From Granulicella aggregans (lineage in GTDB: Bacteria > Acidobacteriota > Terriglobia > Terriglobales > Acidobacteriaceae): a stretch of 64,000 nt of DNA. The position numbers and the translations under genes are program-made. Within the stretch, counting starts at the first letter, position 1. Every line of letters begins with the position of its first letter. Below the pieces are notes generated by a model. It was not told the origin of the DNA and searched no databases. It saw nothing but the letters and a program-made list of their open reading frames with translations. Location: positions 806,001 through 870,000 of the forward strand of contig NZ_JAGSYE010000003.1 of assembly GCF_025685565.1 (NCBI RefSeq), given 5' to 3'. Of this stretch, positions 32,017 to 39,765 are shown one piece after another.

Positions 32017-32787
32017 ATGCACCTCTTCCCAGCCCGCTCCCTTGCAGTATCCTTCCTCGCACTCTCCGCAGCAGCCATTCTTCGAGCACAGGCACCAAGC
32101 GCGAAGCCCTCGGTCGTCCTCGTTGAACTCTTCACCTCCGAGGGCTGCTCAAGCTGCCCTCCCGCTGACGCTCTCCTCCGCCAGATCGACCACACGCAGA
32201 CCTCCGCTGGCCAGCTCATCGTCGGCATCAGCGAACACGTTACCTACTGGAACTCTCTGGGCTGGTCCGATCCCTTCTCCTCCTCCATCTACACCGATCG
32301 CCAGAGCAGCTACGGCCAGCGCTTCAACCTCGACAGCGTGTACACCCCGCAGATGATCGTCAACGGCTCCGACCAGTTTGTAGGCAGCGATAAGGCCAGC
32401 CTTATCCGCGCAATTCAGCGGCAACCTGCCGACCACCAGCCTGTCACCCTCAATATCTCCTCCGTCAATCGCACGGGCAACAGCCTCGCTGTCACCTTCT
32501 CCGCCGCAGGCGCGATCCCGACAAACGGCACCGACATCATCGCCGTCCTCGCCGACGACACCGACCAATCCAGCGTTCAGCGCGGCGAAAACTCCGGCCG
32601 CACTCTCACCCACGTCGCCGTCGCCCGCTCACTCACCCGCGTCGCCACGCTCAAGTCAGCCGAAGAAAAGACCATCTCAGTAGCCCTCCCTTCGTCCTTC
32701 CAACCCACGCAACATCACCACCTGATCCTGTTCGCGCAGGCACTTGGCTATGGTCGTGTCCTCGGAGCCGACAGCAAGCCGATCTAG
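32017..32787 (+). CDS. DUF1223 secreted thioredoxin-like protein
   Basis: The 256-residue protein has a signal peptide (SLAVSFLALSAAAILRAQA) and the DUF1223 signature VELFTSEGCSSCPPADALLR, with a CSSC that looks like a thioredoxin active site. Later parts are VYTPQMIVNGSDQFVG and a C-terminal beta domain. It is likely a periplasmic redox protein; the substrate is unknown. The ATG has GGAGG 5 bases before it. It ends 31 bases before the M24 peptidase gene. Confidence 0.87.
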   Translation: MHLFPARSLAVSFLALSAAAILRAQAPSAKPSVVLVELFTSEGCSSCPPADALLRQIDHTQTSAGQLIVGISEHVTYWNSLGWSDPFSSSIYTDRQSSYGQRFNLDSVYTPQMIVNGSDQFVGSDKASLIRAIQRQPADHQPVTLNISSVNRTGNSLAVTFSAAGAIPTNGTDIIAVLADDTDQSSVQRGENSGRTLTHVAVARSLTRVATLKSAEEKTISVALPSSFQPTQHHHLILFAQALGYGRVLGADSKPI

Positions 32788-32818
32788 CGCCACCAAACTT
32801 GCCGCTAAAATAACCCTC

Positions 32819-33988
32819 ATGGATCTGGCGGCAATTCAATCTGCACTCAGCGACGCCCACCTCGACGGCTGGCTCTTCTACGACCACCACTACCGCGACC
32901 CGCTCGCCTACAGCATCCTCGGCCTTCCCGAAGGCCAGCTCGTCACCCGGCGCTGGTACTACTTCATTCCCGCCAGCGGCGAACCGAAGAAGCTCGCCCA
33001 TCGCATCGAGAGCGGTCGCCTCGACACCCTCCCCGGCGCAAAGTCCGAATACTCCTCCTGGCAGGAGCTCGAAGCGGGCATCGCCGCACTTACCGAGGGC
33101 AGCACCAAGATCGCCATGCAGTACTCCCCGCGCAACGCCATCATGTACGTCGCTCTGGTTGACGCCGGCACAGTGGAACTGCTGCGCGGCCTCGGCAAGG
33201 AGATCGTCACCTCCGCCAACCTTGTCGCCCAGTTCGAAGCTGTGCTCACCGAGTCCCAAATCGCGACCCACTTCGCCGCGGGCGAGAAGATCGATCGCGT
33301 CCTCGCAGCCGGATTCGAGCAGATCGGCATCCGCACCAAAAATGGCGGGACGCACGAGCAGGCCATCGTCGACTTCCTCCAGGAAGGCATGCGCCGCGAG
33401 GGTCTCGTCTGGGACCACGGCACGAACGTCAGCGTCGGCCCCCACTCCGCCGACTCCCACTACCACCCGTCGCCCGAGACCTCCGCGCCCATCCGCTCCG
33501 GCGACTTCGTCCTCATCGACATCTGGGCCCGCCTCGACCAGCCCAACTCCTGCTATTACGACATCACCTGGACCGGCGTCGTCGGCCGCGAACCGACCGA
33601 CCGGGAGCAGCACATCTTCACCACCGTCCGCGACGCCCGCGACGCCGCCTGCCAGCGCGTAATCGACGCCTTCGCCGCGAACGAACTGATCGCAGGCTTC
33701 CAGGCAGACGACGCCTCCCGCGCCGTCATCCGTGCGGCTGGCCTCGGCGAGTTCTTCACCCACCGGACAGGCCACAACATCGGCAACACCCTTCACGGCA
33801 GCGGCGCTCATCTCGACAACCTCGAGACCCACGACGAGCGCTGGCTCCTGCCTAACACCTGCTTCTCCGTGGAGCCCGGCCTCTATTTCCCCGGCGAGTT
33901 CGGCGTCCGCAGCGAGGTCAATATGATCGCCCGCGCCGGCAAGGCCGAGATCACCGGCCGGATTCAACGCGAACTAGTCCGGATCTGA
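32819..33988 (+). CDS. M24-family aminopeptidase (Xaa-Pro type)
   Basis: The 389-residue metalloenzyme has an N-terminal creatinase-like domain (about 160 residues) and the pita-bread catalytic domain. The metal ligands are visible in DFVLIDIWARLD and CYYDITWTG (Asp), HRTGHNIGNTLHG (His), SVEPGLYFPGEFGVRSEVN (two Glu). The substrate is probably an Xaa-Pro dipeptide or N-terminal Xaa-Pro, by family. The ATG at MDLAAIQSALSD follows the DUF1223 gene; upstream in-frame codons overlap that gene. Confidence 0.9.
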   Translation: MDLAAIQSALSDAHLDGWLFYDHHYRDPLAYSILGLPEGQLVTRRWYYFIPASGEPKKLAHRIESGRLDTLPGAKSEYSSWQELEAGIAALTEGSTKIAMQYSPRNAIMYVALVDAGTVELLRGLGKEIVTSANLVAQFEAVLTESQIATHFAAGEKIDRVLAAGFEQIGIRTKNGGTHEQAIVDFLQEGMRREGLVWDHGTNVSVGPHSADSHYHPSPETSAPIRSGDFVLIDIWARLDQPNSCYYDITWTGVVGREPTDREQHIFTTVRDARDAACQRVIDAFAANELIAGFQADDASRAVIRAAGLGEFFTHRTGHNIGNTLHGSGAHLDNLETHDERWLLPNTCFSVEPGLYFPGEFGVRSEVNMIARAGKAEITGRIQRELVRI

Positions 33989-34010
33989 ACGAACGCTCTC
34001 CCCAAAGAAA

Positions 34011-34079
34011 CGTCATCTCGACCCGAGCGGCGGACAGTTTCATCGTCCGTCGCGTAGTGGAGAGACCCCGCATTTCGTC
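34011..34079. repeat. Dispersed repeat, GTCATCTCGxxCGAxGC...GTGGAGAGACC family, copy 2
   Basis: The unit starts CGTCATCTCGACCCGAGCGG and ends TAGTGGAGAGACCCCGCA. The inner CGGCGGAC and GTCCGTCG can pair. It lies 22 bases after the M24 peptidase stop, in the same relation to a gene end as copy 1. It fills most of the gap before the next gene. Confidence 0.6.
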
Positions 34080-34101
34080 TTTGCCTTATGATGGAAAGTG
34101 C

Positions 34102-34539
34102 ATGTCAACCAATCCCCAAGCCGCACAGCAGATGAGCAAGGCCGATAAAGCTCTTCTGAACCAGAAGTCCGGCGTCTCTCCCGCAGTCGCTCTCTTCGCC
34201 GGATGGCTCGTCCCCGGCGCGGGCCATCTGCTCATCAGGAAGCCAATCCGAGCCCTTCTGCTCTTCGTCTCCATCGTGGCCATGTTCTCGATCGGCATCG
34301 CGCTCGAAGGCAAGGTCTACACGCCCAACACCGGCGACCTGCTCGACATCCTCGGCTTCGCCGGCGATCTCGGCAGCGGCGTGCTCTACATCCTCGCCCG
34401 CGTCTTCGACCTCGGACACTCCTCAGTACAGATCGCCATCGCCGACTACGGAACGAAGTTTATCGTGGTGGCAGGGCTGCTCAACATCGTATCCGCCGTC
34501 GACGCACACTCGCTGGCCAGCGGGAGGAAGCTCTCATGA
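34102..34539 (+). CDS. Small membrane protein of unknown function
   Basis: The 145-residue protein has a basic N-terminus and two or three membrane helices: GVSPAVALFAGWLVPGAGHL and ALLLFVSIVAMFSIGIALEG, then KFIVVAGLLNIVSAVDAHSL. The GAGHL segment recalls TM2-type or DUF6677-like membrane proteins of Acidobacteria, but I am unsure. The ATG has GGAAAG just upstream. Its TGA overlaps the ATG of the next gene (ATGA). Confidence 0.72.
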   Translation: MSTNPQAAQQMSKADKALLNQKSGVSPAVALFAGWLVPGAGHLLIRKPIRALLLFVSIVAMFSIGIALEGKVYTPNTGDLLDILGFAGDLGSGVLYILARVFDLGHSSVQIAIADYGTKFIVVAGLLNIVSAVDAHSLASGRKLS

Positions 34540-34712
34540 CTGTTACCCACTTCGGGGCCGTCCTTCTCTTCGCCTTCTTCACTTCCATTGTCTTTGGCAT
34601 CACCCAGCGTTCAGAACCAAAGATGATGATCCGTTTCGGAGCGTTCTGCTTCGCCCTCTTCGTCTTTGGCACCATCGCCGCAAGCTGGGGTATGTGGTTG
34701 ATTAAGCACTAG
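34536..34712 (+). CDS. 58-residue membrane protein of unknown function
   Basis: The product MTVTHFGAVLLFAFFTSIV... ends MWLIKH and has two membrane helices (about residues 6-22 and 33-56) with a short positive loop (QRSEPKMMIRFG). A strong GGGAGGAAG lies just before the ATG, and the start overlaps the stop of the previous gene by 4 bases, so the two are coupled. No family recognised; together they may form a small membrane unit. Confidence 0.72.
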   Translation: MTVTHFGAVLLFAFFTSIVFGITQRSEPKMMIRFGAFCFALFVFGTIAASWGMWLIKH

Positions 34713-34756
34713 TGTGGTGCGTCACGCAGAACGGCAGTTGTCCGAACAGCTTACGT

Positions 34757-34799
34757 CCCACCCATCCTCGCAAAAGACGCGAAGATGGATGGGGCACCC
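34757..34799. repeat. REP-like hairpin, CCCA[CT]xCATCGC family, copy 1 (inverted arms)
   Basis: CCCACCCATC, loop, then GATGGATGGGGCACCC gives a hairpin with 8 to 10 pairs. It belongs with 34866-34907, 39714-39760 and 52971-53015, all of which read GTGCCCCAxxCATCGC or its complement. Together with the second copy it fills the 218-base gap between two transcription units; otherwise nothing was seen there. Confidence 0.55.
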
Positions 34800-34865
34800 G
34801 ATCAGTTGCGACCGGTCAAGACTTCTGACGCACTGGAGTCGATGCTGTTGATCCACAAATGCCCG

Positions 34866-34907
34866 GGTGCCCCATCCATCGCGGTCGTATCGCGATGGGT
34901 GGGATGT
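34866..34907. repeat. REP-like hairpin, CCCCA[CT]xCATCGC family, copy 2
   Basis: GTGCCCCATCCATCGC is followed by a short loop and GCGATGGGTGGGAT, a hairpin with about 12 pairs. It is just 3' of the plsC stop (minus strand). A bidirectional attenuator role is possible, but no T run follows. Confidence 0.6.
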
Positions 34908-34930
34908 AGGACATTACCGCGCCTGAAAGC

Positions 34931-35644
34931 CTAAACCGCCTTCATCTCCACCGGCAGCGCCGCATCGATCGCTCCTCGAACCGCGGCCATCAACTCCTCG
35001 CGGCTGGCATATTCGCTCGGCTCAATCGCCTTCAGAAACTCCACCCGCGCCACTCCCGGCCTGATGGAAAAACTCCCTTTGCGCATCATGTTCTGCGTGC
35101 CCGAGATCGCAATCGGCACAATCGGCGCTTTCGTGTCCTCAGCCAGGAAAAACGGCCCTTTTTTGAACACCTTCAGACGCCCATCCACGGAACGAGTTCC
35201 TTCAGGAAACACAATGATATTCAGCCCCTCGCGGAGTGCGCTCGCCGCCGCCGCGATGCTCGCCTTCGCCGCCTCCACGTTGCTGCCGCGCTCCACCGGG
35301 ACAAACTTGGCCATGCGCATCGCCGTGCCCAGGACTGGAATCCCCATCAAGCTCTTCTTCAACAGGATCGAACTCCGCCCCGGCAGACTCGGCATCAGCA
35401 CCGGCGGATCGAGATTCGACACATGGTTCGACATGAAGATGCACGACCGTCCCGCAAGCAGATTCTCCTTGCCTACGATCTCCACGCGAATTCCACCAGC
35501 CACCACGCCCGCGTGCATAATCCGCATCGCCAGGCGGTAAAGCGGGCCAATGTCGCGAATCAAAAACGAGTAAGGAACTCCCAGGATTCCGACCGCTCCG
35601 CCGAAGATCCCGTACACGAACAACATCTTGAAAGCAGAAAACAT
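34931..35644 (-). CDS. plsC: 1-acyl-sn-glycerol-3-phosphate acyltransferase (PlsC)
   Basis: The 237-residue acyltransferase has the HX4D catalytic motif (FMSNHVSNLDPPV), the substrate motif FPEGTRSVDGRLKVFKKG and an N-terminal hydrophobic segment. It acylates lysophosphatidic acid to phosphatidic acid in the inner membrane. It follows mpl on the same strand with 6 bases between them, so both may share a transcript. Confidence 0.92.
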   Translation of the reverse strand: MFSAFKMLFVYGIFGGAVGILGVPYSFLIRDIGPLYRLAMRIMHAGVVAGGIRVEIVGKENLLAGRSCIFMSNHVSNLDPPVLMPSLPGRSSILLKKSLMGIPVLGTAMRMAKFVPVERGSNVEAAKASIAAAASALREGLNIIVFPEGTRSVDGRLKVFKKGPFFLAEDTKAPIVPIAISGTQNMMRKGSFSIRPGVARVEFLKAIEPSEYASREELMAAVRGAIDAALPVEMKAV

Positions 35645-35650
35645 AACGTC

Positions 35651-37117
35651 TCAGGATACTCCGGCAAACTCGACCGCAAGCGCTGCCGGAAGTTTCTCGT
35701 AGATGCCGCCGAAGCCACCGTTCGAAAGAATGGCGACGACGTCACCGGACCTCAGCTCCGGCACCAGCGCATCCACAATCGCATCGGCATCCGCATGCAG
35801 CTCCGCCGGAACCCCACGGGCATTCAGCCCCGCGACCACCTCTTCCGGATGCAGCCGCTCCGCCACAGGTATGCTCTCGGACTTGAAGACCTGCGCCAGC
35901 ACTACGGCATCGGCCAGCGCAAGACTGTCCACCAGCGCCTCCGCAAAGACATTTCGCCGCAGCGTATTCGATCGCGGCTCTAAGACCGCCCAGATTCTAC
36001 GGCCCGGATAGGCCTCCCGCAGGGCCCGCAGCGTCTCACGAATTGCCGTTGGGTGATGCGCGAAGTCGTCGATCACGGTCACGCCCGCAACCTTCGCCCG
36101 AACCTCCAGCCGCCGCTTCACACTCTTGAATGTCGCCAGTGCTTCGACAATCGCGACCACCGGAACTCCCTGGCCTGAGGCCAGCGCGGCTGCGGCCGTC
36201 GCGTTCATCGCGTTATGCTCGCCGGCCATTGGCAGGGTCAGATCTGCAAAGAACTCGCCGCCACGATCCAGGCGCCACGAGCTTACGCTGCCCTCGTGTC
36301 GCAATTTTGAGACCCGCCAGTACGACTCAGGATCGAAGCCGTAGCGCTCGACAAAACAGAATGCCTTCGCCACGCACTCCGACACGTTCTCGCTGCCATC
36401 GAACGCCACCAGCCGCCCGCGTCGTGGGATGAGATTCACCAGCCGCTTGAACGCCGTCTTCACCGCCGCAAGATCGTCGTAAATATCCGCATGATCGAAT
36501 TCCACGTGAGTCAGGATCGCGGCGTCGGGAAAATAGTGTAAAAACTTCGGGCCTTTATCGAAGAAGGCGGTATCGTACTCGTCGCCCTCAATCAGGAACG
36601 GCGGCCTTGCGCTGCCCACAACCGGACGCACCATGAAGCTCGTGCCAAAGTTCTCCGCCACTCCGCCGATCAGAAATGACGGGGCGAACATGGCGTCGTT
36701 CCTGGACGCGACCTCGTAGATCCAGGCCAACATACTGGTCGTGGTCGTCTTGCCATGCGTCCCCGCAACCACGAGCGACTCCCGTCCTGCGATGAACTCA
36801 TCATGCAGCAGCGCAGCCATCGAGCAGAACGAGATCCTCGTGTCGAGCACGTGCTCCAGCTCCACATTGCCGCGCGAGATTGCATTGCCCACCACCACCA
36901 GGTCCGGCCGCGGCTTGAGATTCGTCGCCGCATAAGGCTCGGCGACATGAATCCCCATCGTTCGCAGCTGATCGCTCATCGGCGGATAGGCCGCCGAATC
37001 CGAGCCTGTTACCCGGTGTCCCTGCTGCTGCAGCATCCCGGCCAGCGAAGCCATCGCCGTGCCACAGATGCCGATCAAGTGAATATGTTTCGAAGCTTTA
37101 CCGTCAGTCGTATGCAT
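35651..37117 (-). CDS. mpl: UDP-N-acetylmuramate:murein tripeptide ligase Mpl
   Basis: The 488-residue ATP-dependent ligase belongs to the Mur family: Rossmann-type GICGTAMASLAGMLQQQGHR, ATP site GTHGKTTTTSMLAWI, and EGDEYDTAFFDKGPKFLHYF, which is diagnostic of Mpl as opposed to MurC. It links recycled L-Ala-gamma-D-Glu-meso-DAP directly to UDP-MurNAc. The C-terminal FAHHPTAIRETLRALREA is the third domain. Recycling genes ldcA and dapF lie immediately upstream on the same strand; a repeat copy separates mpl from ldcA. Confidence 0.93.
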   Translation of the reverse strand: MHTTDGKASKHIHLIGICGTAMASLAGMLQQQGHRVTGSDSAAYPPMSDQLRTMGIHVAEPYAATNLKPRPDLVVVGNAISRGNVELEHVLDTRISFCSMAALLHDEFIAGRESLVVAGTHGKTTTTSMLAWIYEVASRNDAMFAPSFLIGGVAENFGTSFMVRPVVGSARPPFLIEGDEYDTAFFDKGPKFLHYFPDAAILTHVEFDHADIYDDLAAVKTAFKRLVNLIPRRGRLVAFDGSENVSECVAKAFCFVERYGFDPESYWRVSKLRHEGSVSSWRLDRGGEFFADLTLPMAGEHNAMNATAAAALASGQGVPVVAIVEALATFKSVKRRLEVRAKVAGVTVIDDFAHHPTAIRETLRALREAYPGRRIWAVLEPRSNTLRRNVFAEALVDSLALADAVVLAQVFKSESIPVAERLHPEEVVAGLNARGVPAELHADADAIVDALVPELRSGDVVAILSNGGFGGIYEKLPAALAVEFAGVS

Positions 37118-37150
37118 GAGCTGTTAGCTCAAGAATAAAGCACCGCGGCG

Positions 37151-37215
37151 ACGCGAAGCGGTATACAAGTCACGAAGTGACCGCCCCGCGCGCAGCGGGC
37201 CCGTCCGGCAGGACA
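37151..37215. repeat. Palindromic dispersed element, copy B (right half only)
   Basis: The 65 bases from ACGCGAAGCGG to GTCCGGCAGGACA match 18997-19061 except for one base and 50330-50394 except for two. The left half with the matching inverted end is missing. It lies between the mpl start and the ldcA stop. Confidence 0.8.
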
Positions 37216-37228
37216 TGGCCTCTACGAA

Positions 37229-38143
37229 TCAGCCCCTGAAAAACTCCAGCCTGGGCTCCCCACCCAAATCCAGCCTGGCCTGCGCCCCAAGCGTCAAAGT
37301 CACATTCCCCGCCCCCACATGCCCGCTCCTTAGCCCAATCCCCACCGGCCCTGCAAAATCCCGCAGCGCATGAAGAATCGCCCGCTCCAGCAGCTCCTGG
37401 TCCTCCGCCGGAACGCACTGCGTCATATCGCCCAGCACAATCCCCTTCACACCATCCAACTGCCCCGCATAACGAAGATGCAGCAACTGCCGGTCCCACT
37501 GATACGGCTTGGTTCCAATGTCCTCGAGAAAGAGGATCCCCTCCGAAACCTCCGGCGCATAAGGCGTTCCCACCGCTTCCACGAAGATCGACAGACATCC
37601 GCCGTCGAAGACGCCTTCCGCCACCCCGGGCTTGAGAACCCGCAGCCCCTCCGCTGCTCCCACCGACCAGGCGCCACCACTAGCTCCCACCACAGCAGCC
37701 CAACTGGCAACATCCGCTCCGTCCCCCCGCGAAAAATCCGCCGCGACCATAGGCCCGTGGAACGTTACCAGCCCGGCAAACTTTCGCATCCAGATATGCA
37801 GCGAGGTATGGTCGCTATACCCGACAAACACCTTCGGATTTGCCTTGATTAGCGCAGCATCGAGATACGGCAGCAACTCCGCCGAACCCCACCCTCCACG
37901 CGTACACACGATCCCATCGATGCTCGTGTCCGCGAACGCCGCATGAAGATCGTCGACCCGCTCCGCGACCGTGCCGGCGTAGTAAAGCGGTCCCCGCGAC
38001 AGCGCATGTGGGAAGAGCACTGGCTCGTACCCCATCGCACGCAGCCGCTCCATTCCTGCCTCAACCAACTCCGCCTTCGCAGCGCTCGCCGGCGACACAA
38101 TCGCGAGCCTTGCCCCCGGCTTCAGAGCTTTGGGACGAATCAC
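37229..38143 (-). CDS. ldcA: Murein LD-carboxypeptidase (S66 family)
   Basis: The 304-residue serine peptidase has the S66 motifs: GIVCTRGGWGSAELLPYLD, VFVGYSDHTSLH (the nucleophile Ser), FHGPMVAADF, then FLEDIGTKPYQWDRQLLHL with the catalytic Glu, and a final RSGHVGAGNVTL in the position of the catalytic His. It removes D-Ala from murein tetrapeptide in recycling. The start is a GTG that overlaps the dapF stop by 4 bases (GTGA); longer in-frame starts would overlap dapF further. Confidence 0.9.
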   Translation of the reverse strand: MIRPKALKPGARLAIVSPASAAKAELVEAGMERLRAMGYEPVLFPHALSRGPLYYAGTVAERVDDLHAAFADTSIDGIVCTRGGWGSAELLPYLDAALIKANPKVFVGYSDHTSLHIWMRKFAGLVTFHGPMVAADFSRGDGADVASWAAVVGASGGAWSVGAAEGLRVLKPGVAEGVFDGGCLSIFVEAVGTPYAPEVSEGILFLEDIGTKPYQWDRQLLHLRYAGQLDGVKGIVLGDMTQCVPAEDQELLERAILHALRDFAGPVGIGLRSGHVGAGNVTLTLGAQARLDLGGEPRLEFFRG

Positions 38144-38943
38144 AGGCCGGCAACCTTGCCCGTGCAGATGATCTCCGCAGGTCCGGTTAGCCGCATCACC
38201 TCTTGATTGCTCGGCCAAAGTGTCCTCTGCGGGCCGCCTTCAGCCAGCGCCGTCAGCTCGCGATTCACTCCACGCAACACCATCGCCGCCGAAGAAGAAG
38301 CACACGTCCCCGTCCCCGAAGAAGTCGTAGGCCCACACCCACGTTCAAAGATGCGAAACTCAATCTCGCCCTGCGAGAGCACCTTTACGAACTCCACATT
38401 CGTTCCATGCGCGAACATCGGATCGGTGCTGATCTTCGCTCCAAGCTCTTGCCAGCTCATGCCATGCGCGCTGAAGTCGTCCGTCTCCACAAACAGCACA
38501 TAGTGTGGATTGCCCACATTCACCATCGCACCTTCAACGATCCCCACGCCGGGCAGATCGATCGCTCGCGCCATCACCCGCGGCACGCCCATCTCGCTCT
38601 CAATGGTGTAGACCGGATCGCTCGCCTCAATCACCGTGCAGGCCCGCTTGCCGCCGTGCGTGCCCAACGTCACCTGCGTCAGTCCCTCGCTCTGCGCCAA
38701 CCACGCGGCCACGCACCGCGTCCCGTTGCCTGAAAGCTCCGCCTCGCTGCCATCTGCATTGAACAACCGCAGAAAGAACTCCCCGGCCGCACGGCGTTCC
38801 AAAAACTCAATCCCATCCGCGCCAATCGAAGTGTTCCGCGAACAAAGCTTCCTAGCAAGCTCCGCATGTCTCCGCTGCGCTACAGCTTCTTCCAGAATCA
38901 GAAAATCATTCCCACAAGCATGGGCCTTCACAAAATCCATCAC
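38140..38943 (-). CDS. dapF: Diaminopimelate epimerase, second catalytic Cys replaced by Ser
   Basis: The 267-residue protein has the DapF fold features HACGNDFLIL, ADGSEAELSGNGTRCVAAWL (first active-site Cys) and IFERGCGPTTSSGTGTCAS. In E. coli DapF the second motif reads TxACGSGACA with Cys217; here the aligned position is Ser. It would interconvert LL- and meso-diaminopimelate for lysine and murein if active. It overlaps mgtC upstream and ldcA downstream by 4 bases each. The family is sure; full epimerase activity is not. Confidence 0.85.
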   Translation of the reverse strand: MMDFVKAHACGNDFLILEEAVAQRRHAELARKLCSRNTSIGADGIEFLERRAAGEFFLRLFNADGSEAELSGNGTRCVAAWLAQSEGLTQVTLGTHGGKRACTVIEASDPVYTIESEMGVPRVMARAIDLPGVGIVEGAMVNVGNPHYVLFVETDDFSAHGMSWQELGAKISTDPMFAHGTNVEFVKVLSQGEIEFRIFERGCGPTTSSGTGTCASSSAAMVLRGVNRELTALAEGGPQRTLWPSNQEVMRLTGPAEIICTGKVAGL

Positions 38944-39644
38944 TCTTCCTCTTCATCATGGAACGCCACCACCACATCAGCCGCGTGCGCTGCCCGGAGG
39001 CTCGCCAACAGCATCGCATGCCGCTTACGATCCGCATTCACCATGAACGTGACTCGCTCGAGATCGGCAACGGTCTCCTTCTCGATCACATTCAAGCGAA
39101 TCCCACACGGGTCCAGCACGGCCATAATCGCCGTATACATCTTCATCTGATCGGTCCCGCGCATCTCGTATAAAAGCGGATAGCGCTTCCATCCCAGCTT
39201 CGTCTCCACCATCCCTATCATCTGCAGCGAAACCACCACGATCACCGTCGCGAGCAAAGCCTCAAGATAAAGCCCAGCCCCGCAAGCCATGCCGATCGAC
39301 GCCACCGCGAAGACGCTCGCCGCGCTCGTCAGCCCCATCACCCGGTTGCGCGTATGCAGAATTAGCCCCGCGCCCAGGAACCCGATCCCCTGCACGATGT
39401 TCGCAGCAACCCGTCCCTTGTCGGGATTTCCCTCGCCCGCCAGTACCGCCGACAACAGCGTAAAGAACGCGCAACCCATGCAGATCAGCATGTTCGTCCG
39501 CAGGCCGGAGGCCTTATGGCTCAGCGTCCGCTCCAGCCCCACCACGCCGCCCAGACCGCACGCCATCAGCAACCGCTGCGCCGTGCCGGTCGAGAGCAGC
39601 TCCTGATCGATCTGACTGAAGTGATACCAACTCGGTCCGTACAT
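38940..39644 (-). CDS. MgtC/SapB-family membrane protein
   Basis: The 234-residue protein has about five membrane helices with the MgtC pattern: AQRLLMACGLGGVVGLERTL, GLRTNMLICMGCAFFTLLSA, NIVQGIGFLGAGLILHTR and then GLTSAASVFAVASIGMACGA. The C-terminal 80 residues are a soluble ACT-like regulatory part (LNVIEKETVADLERVTFMVN). Members act in magnesium or acid stress and may inhibit the ATP synthase. It starts the overlapping mgtC-dapF-ldcA operon. Confidence 0.9.
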   Translation of the reverse strand: MYGPSWYHFSQIDQELLSTGTAQRLLMACGLGGVVGLERTLSHKASGLRTNMLICMGCAFFTLLSAVLAGEGNPDKGRVAANIVQGIGFLGAGLILHTRNRVMGLTSAASVFAVASIGMACGAGLYLEALLATVIVVVSLQMIGMVETKLGWKRYPLLYEMRGTDQMKMYTAIMAVLDPCGIRLNVIEKETVADLERVTFMVNADRKRHAMLLASLRAAHAADVVVAFHDEEEE

Positions 39645-39680
39645 GCTTCACCGATTCTAATGCCGCTCGTTTCACTTGCT

Positions 39681-39706
39681 TGTCATTCCCGGAGGGAATC
39701 TGCGTT
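39681..39706. repeat. Short palindromic repeat TGTCATTCCCGxAGGGAATC, copy 1
   Basis: The palindromic core ATTCCCGGAGGGAAT sits within TGTCATTCCCGGAGGGAATC, with TGCGTT after it. A second copy lies at 47570-47595 with two differences. Both are in intergenic gaps. Confidence 0.55.
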
Positions 39707-39713
39707 ACGCTTT

Positions 39714-39760
39714 GTGCCCCATTCATTCGCAGTCTCATCGCGAATGAGTGGGACTGCCAC
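39714..39760. repeat. REP-like hairpin, CCCCA[CT]xCATCGC family, copy 3
   Basis: GTGCCCCATTCATTCGC, loop, then GCGAATGAGTGGGACTGCCAC forms a hairpin of about 13 pairs with one mismatch. It follows another short repeat by 7 bases, and lies 5 bases from the stop of the glycosyltransferase on the minus strand. Confidence 0.6.
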
Positions 39761-39765
39761 AAAGC

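Noticed and set aside
32651-33967. 438-codon minus-strand frame opposite the M24 peptidase
   Set aside because: Shadow of a gene with all metal ligands on the plus strand; no start context or motif.
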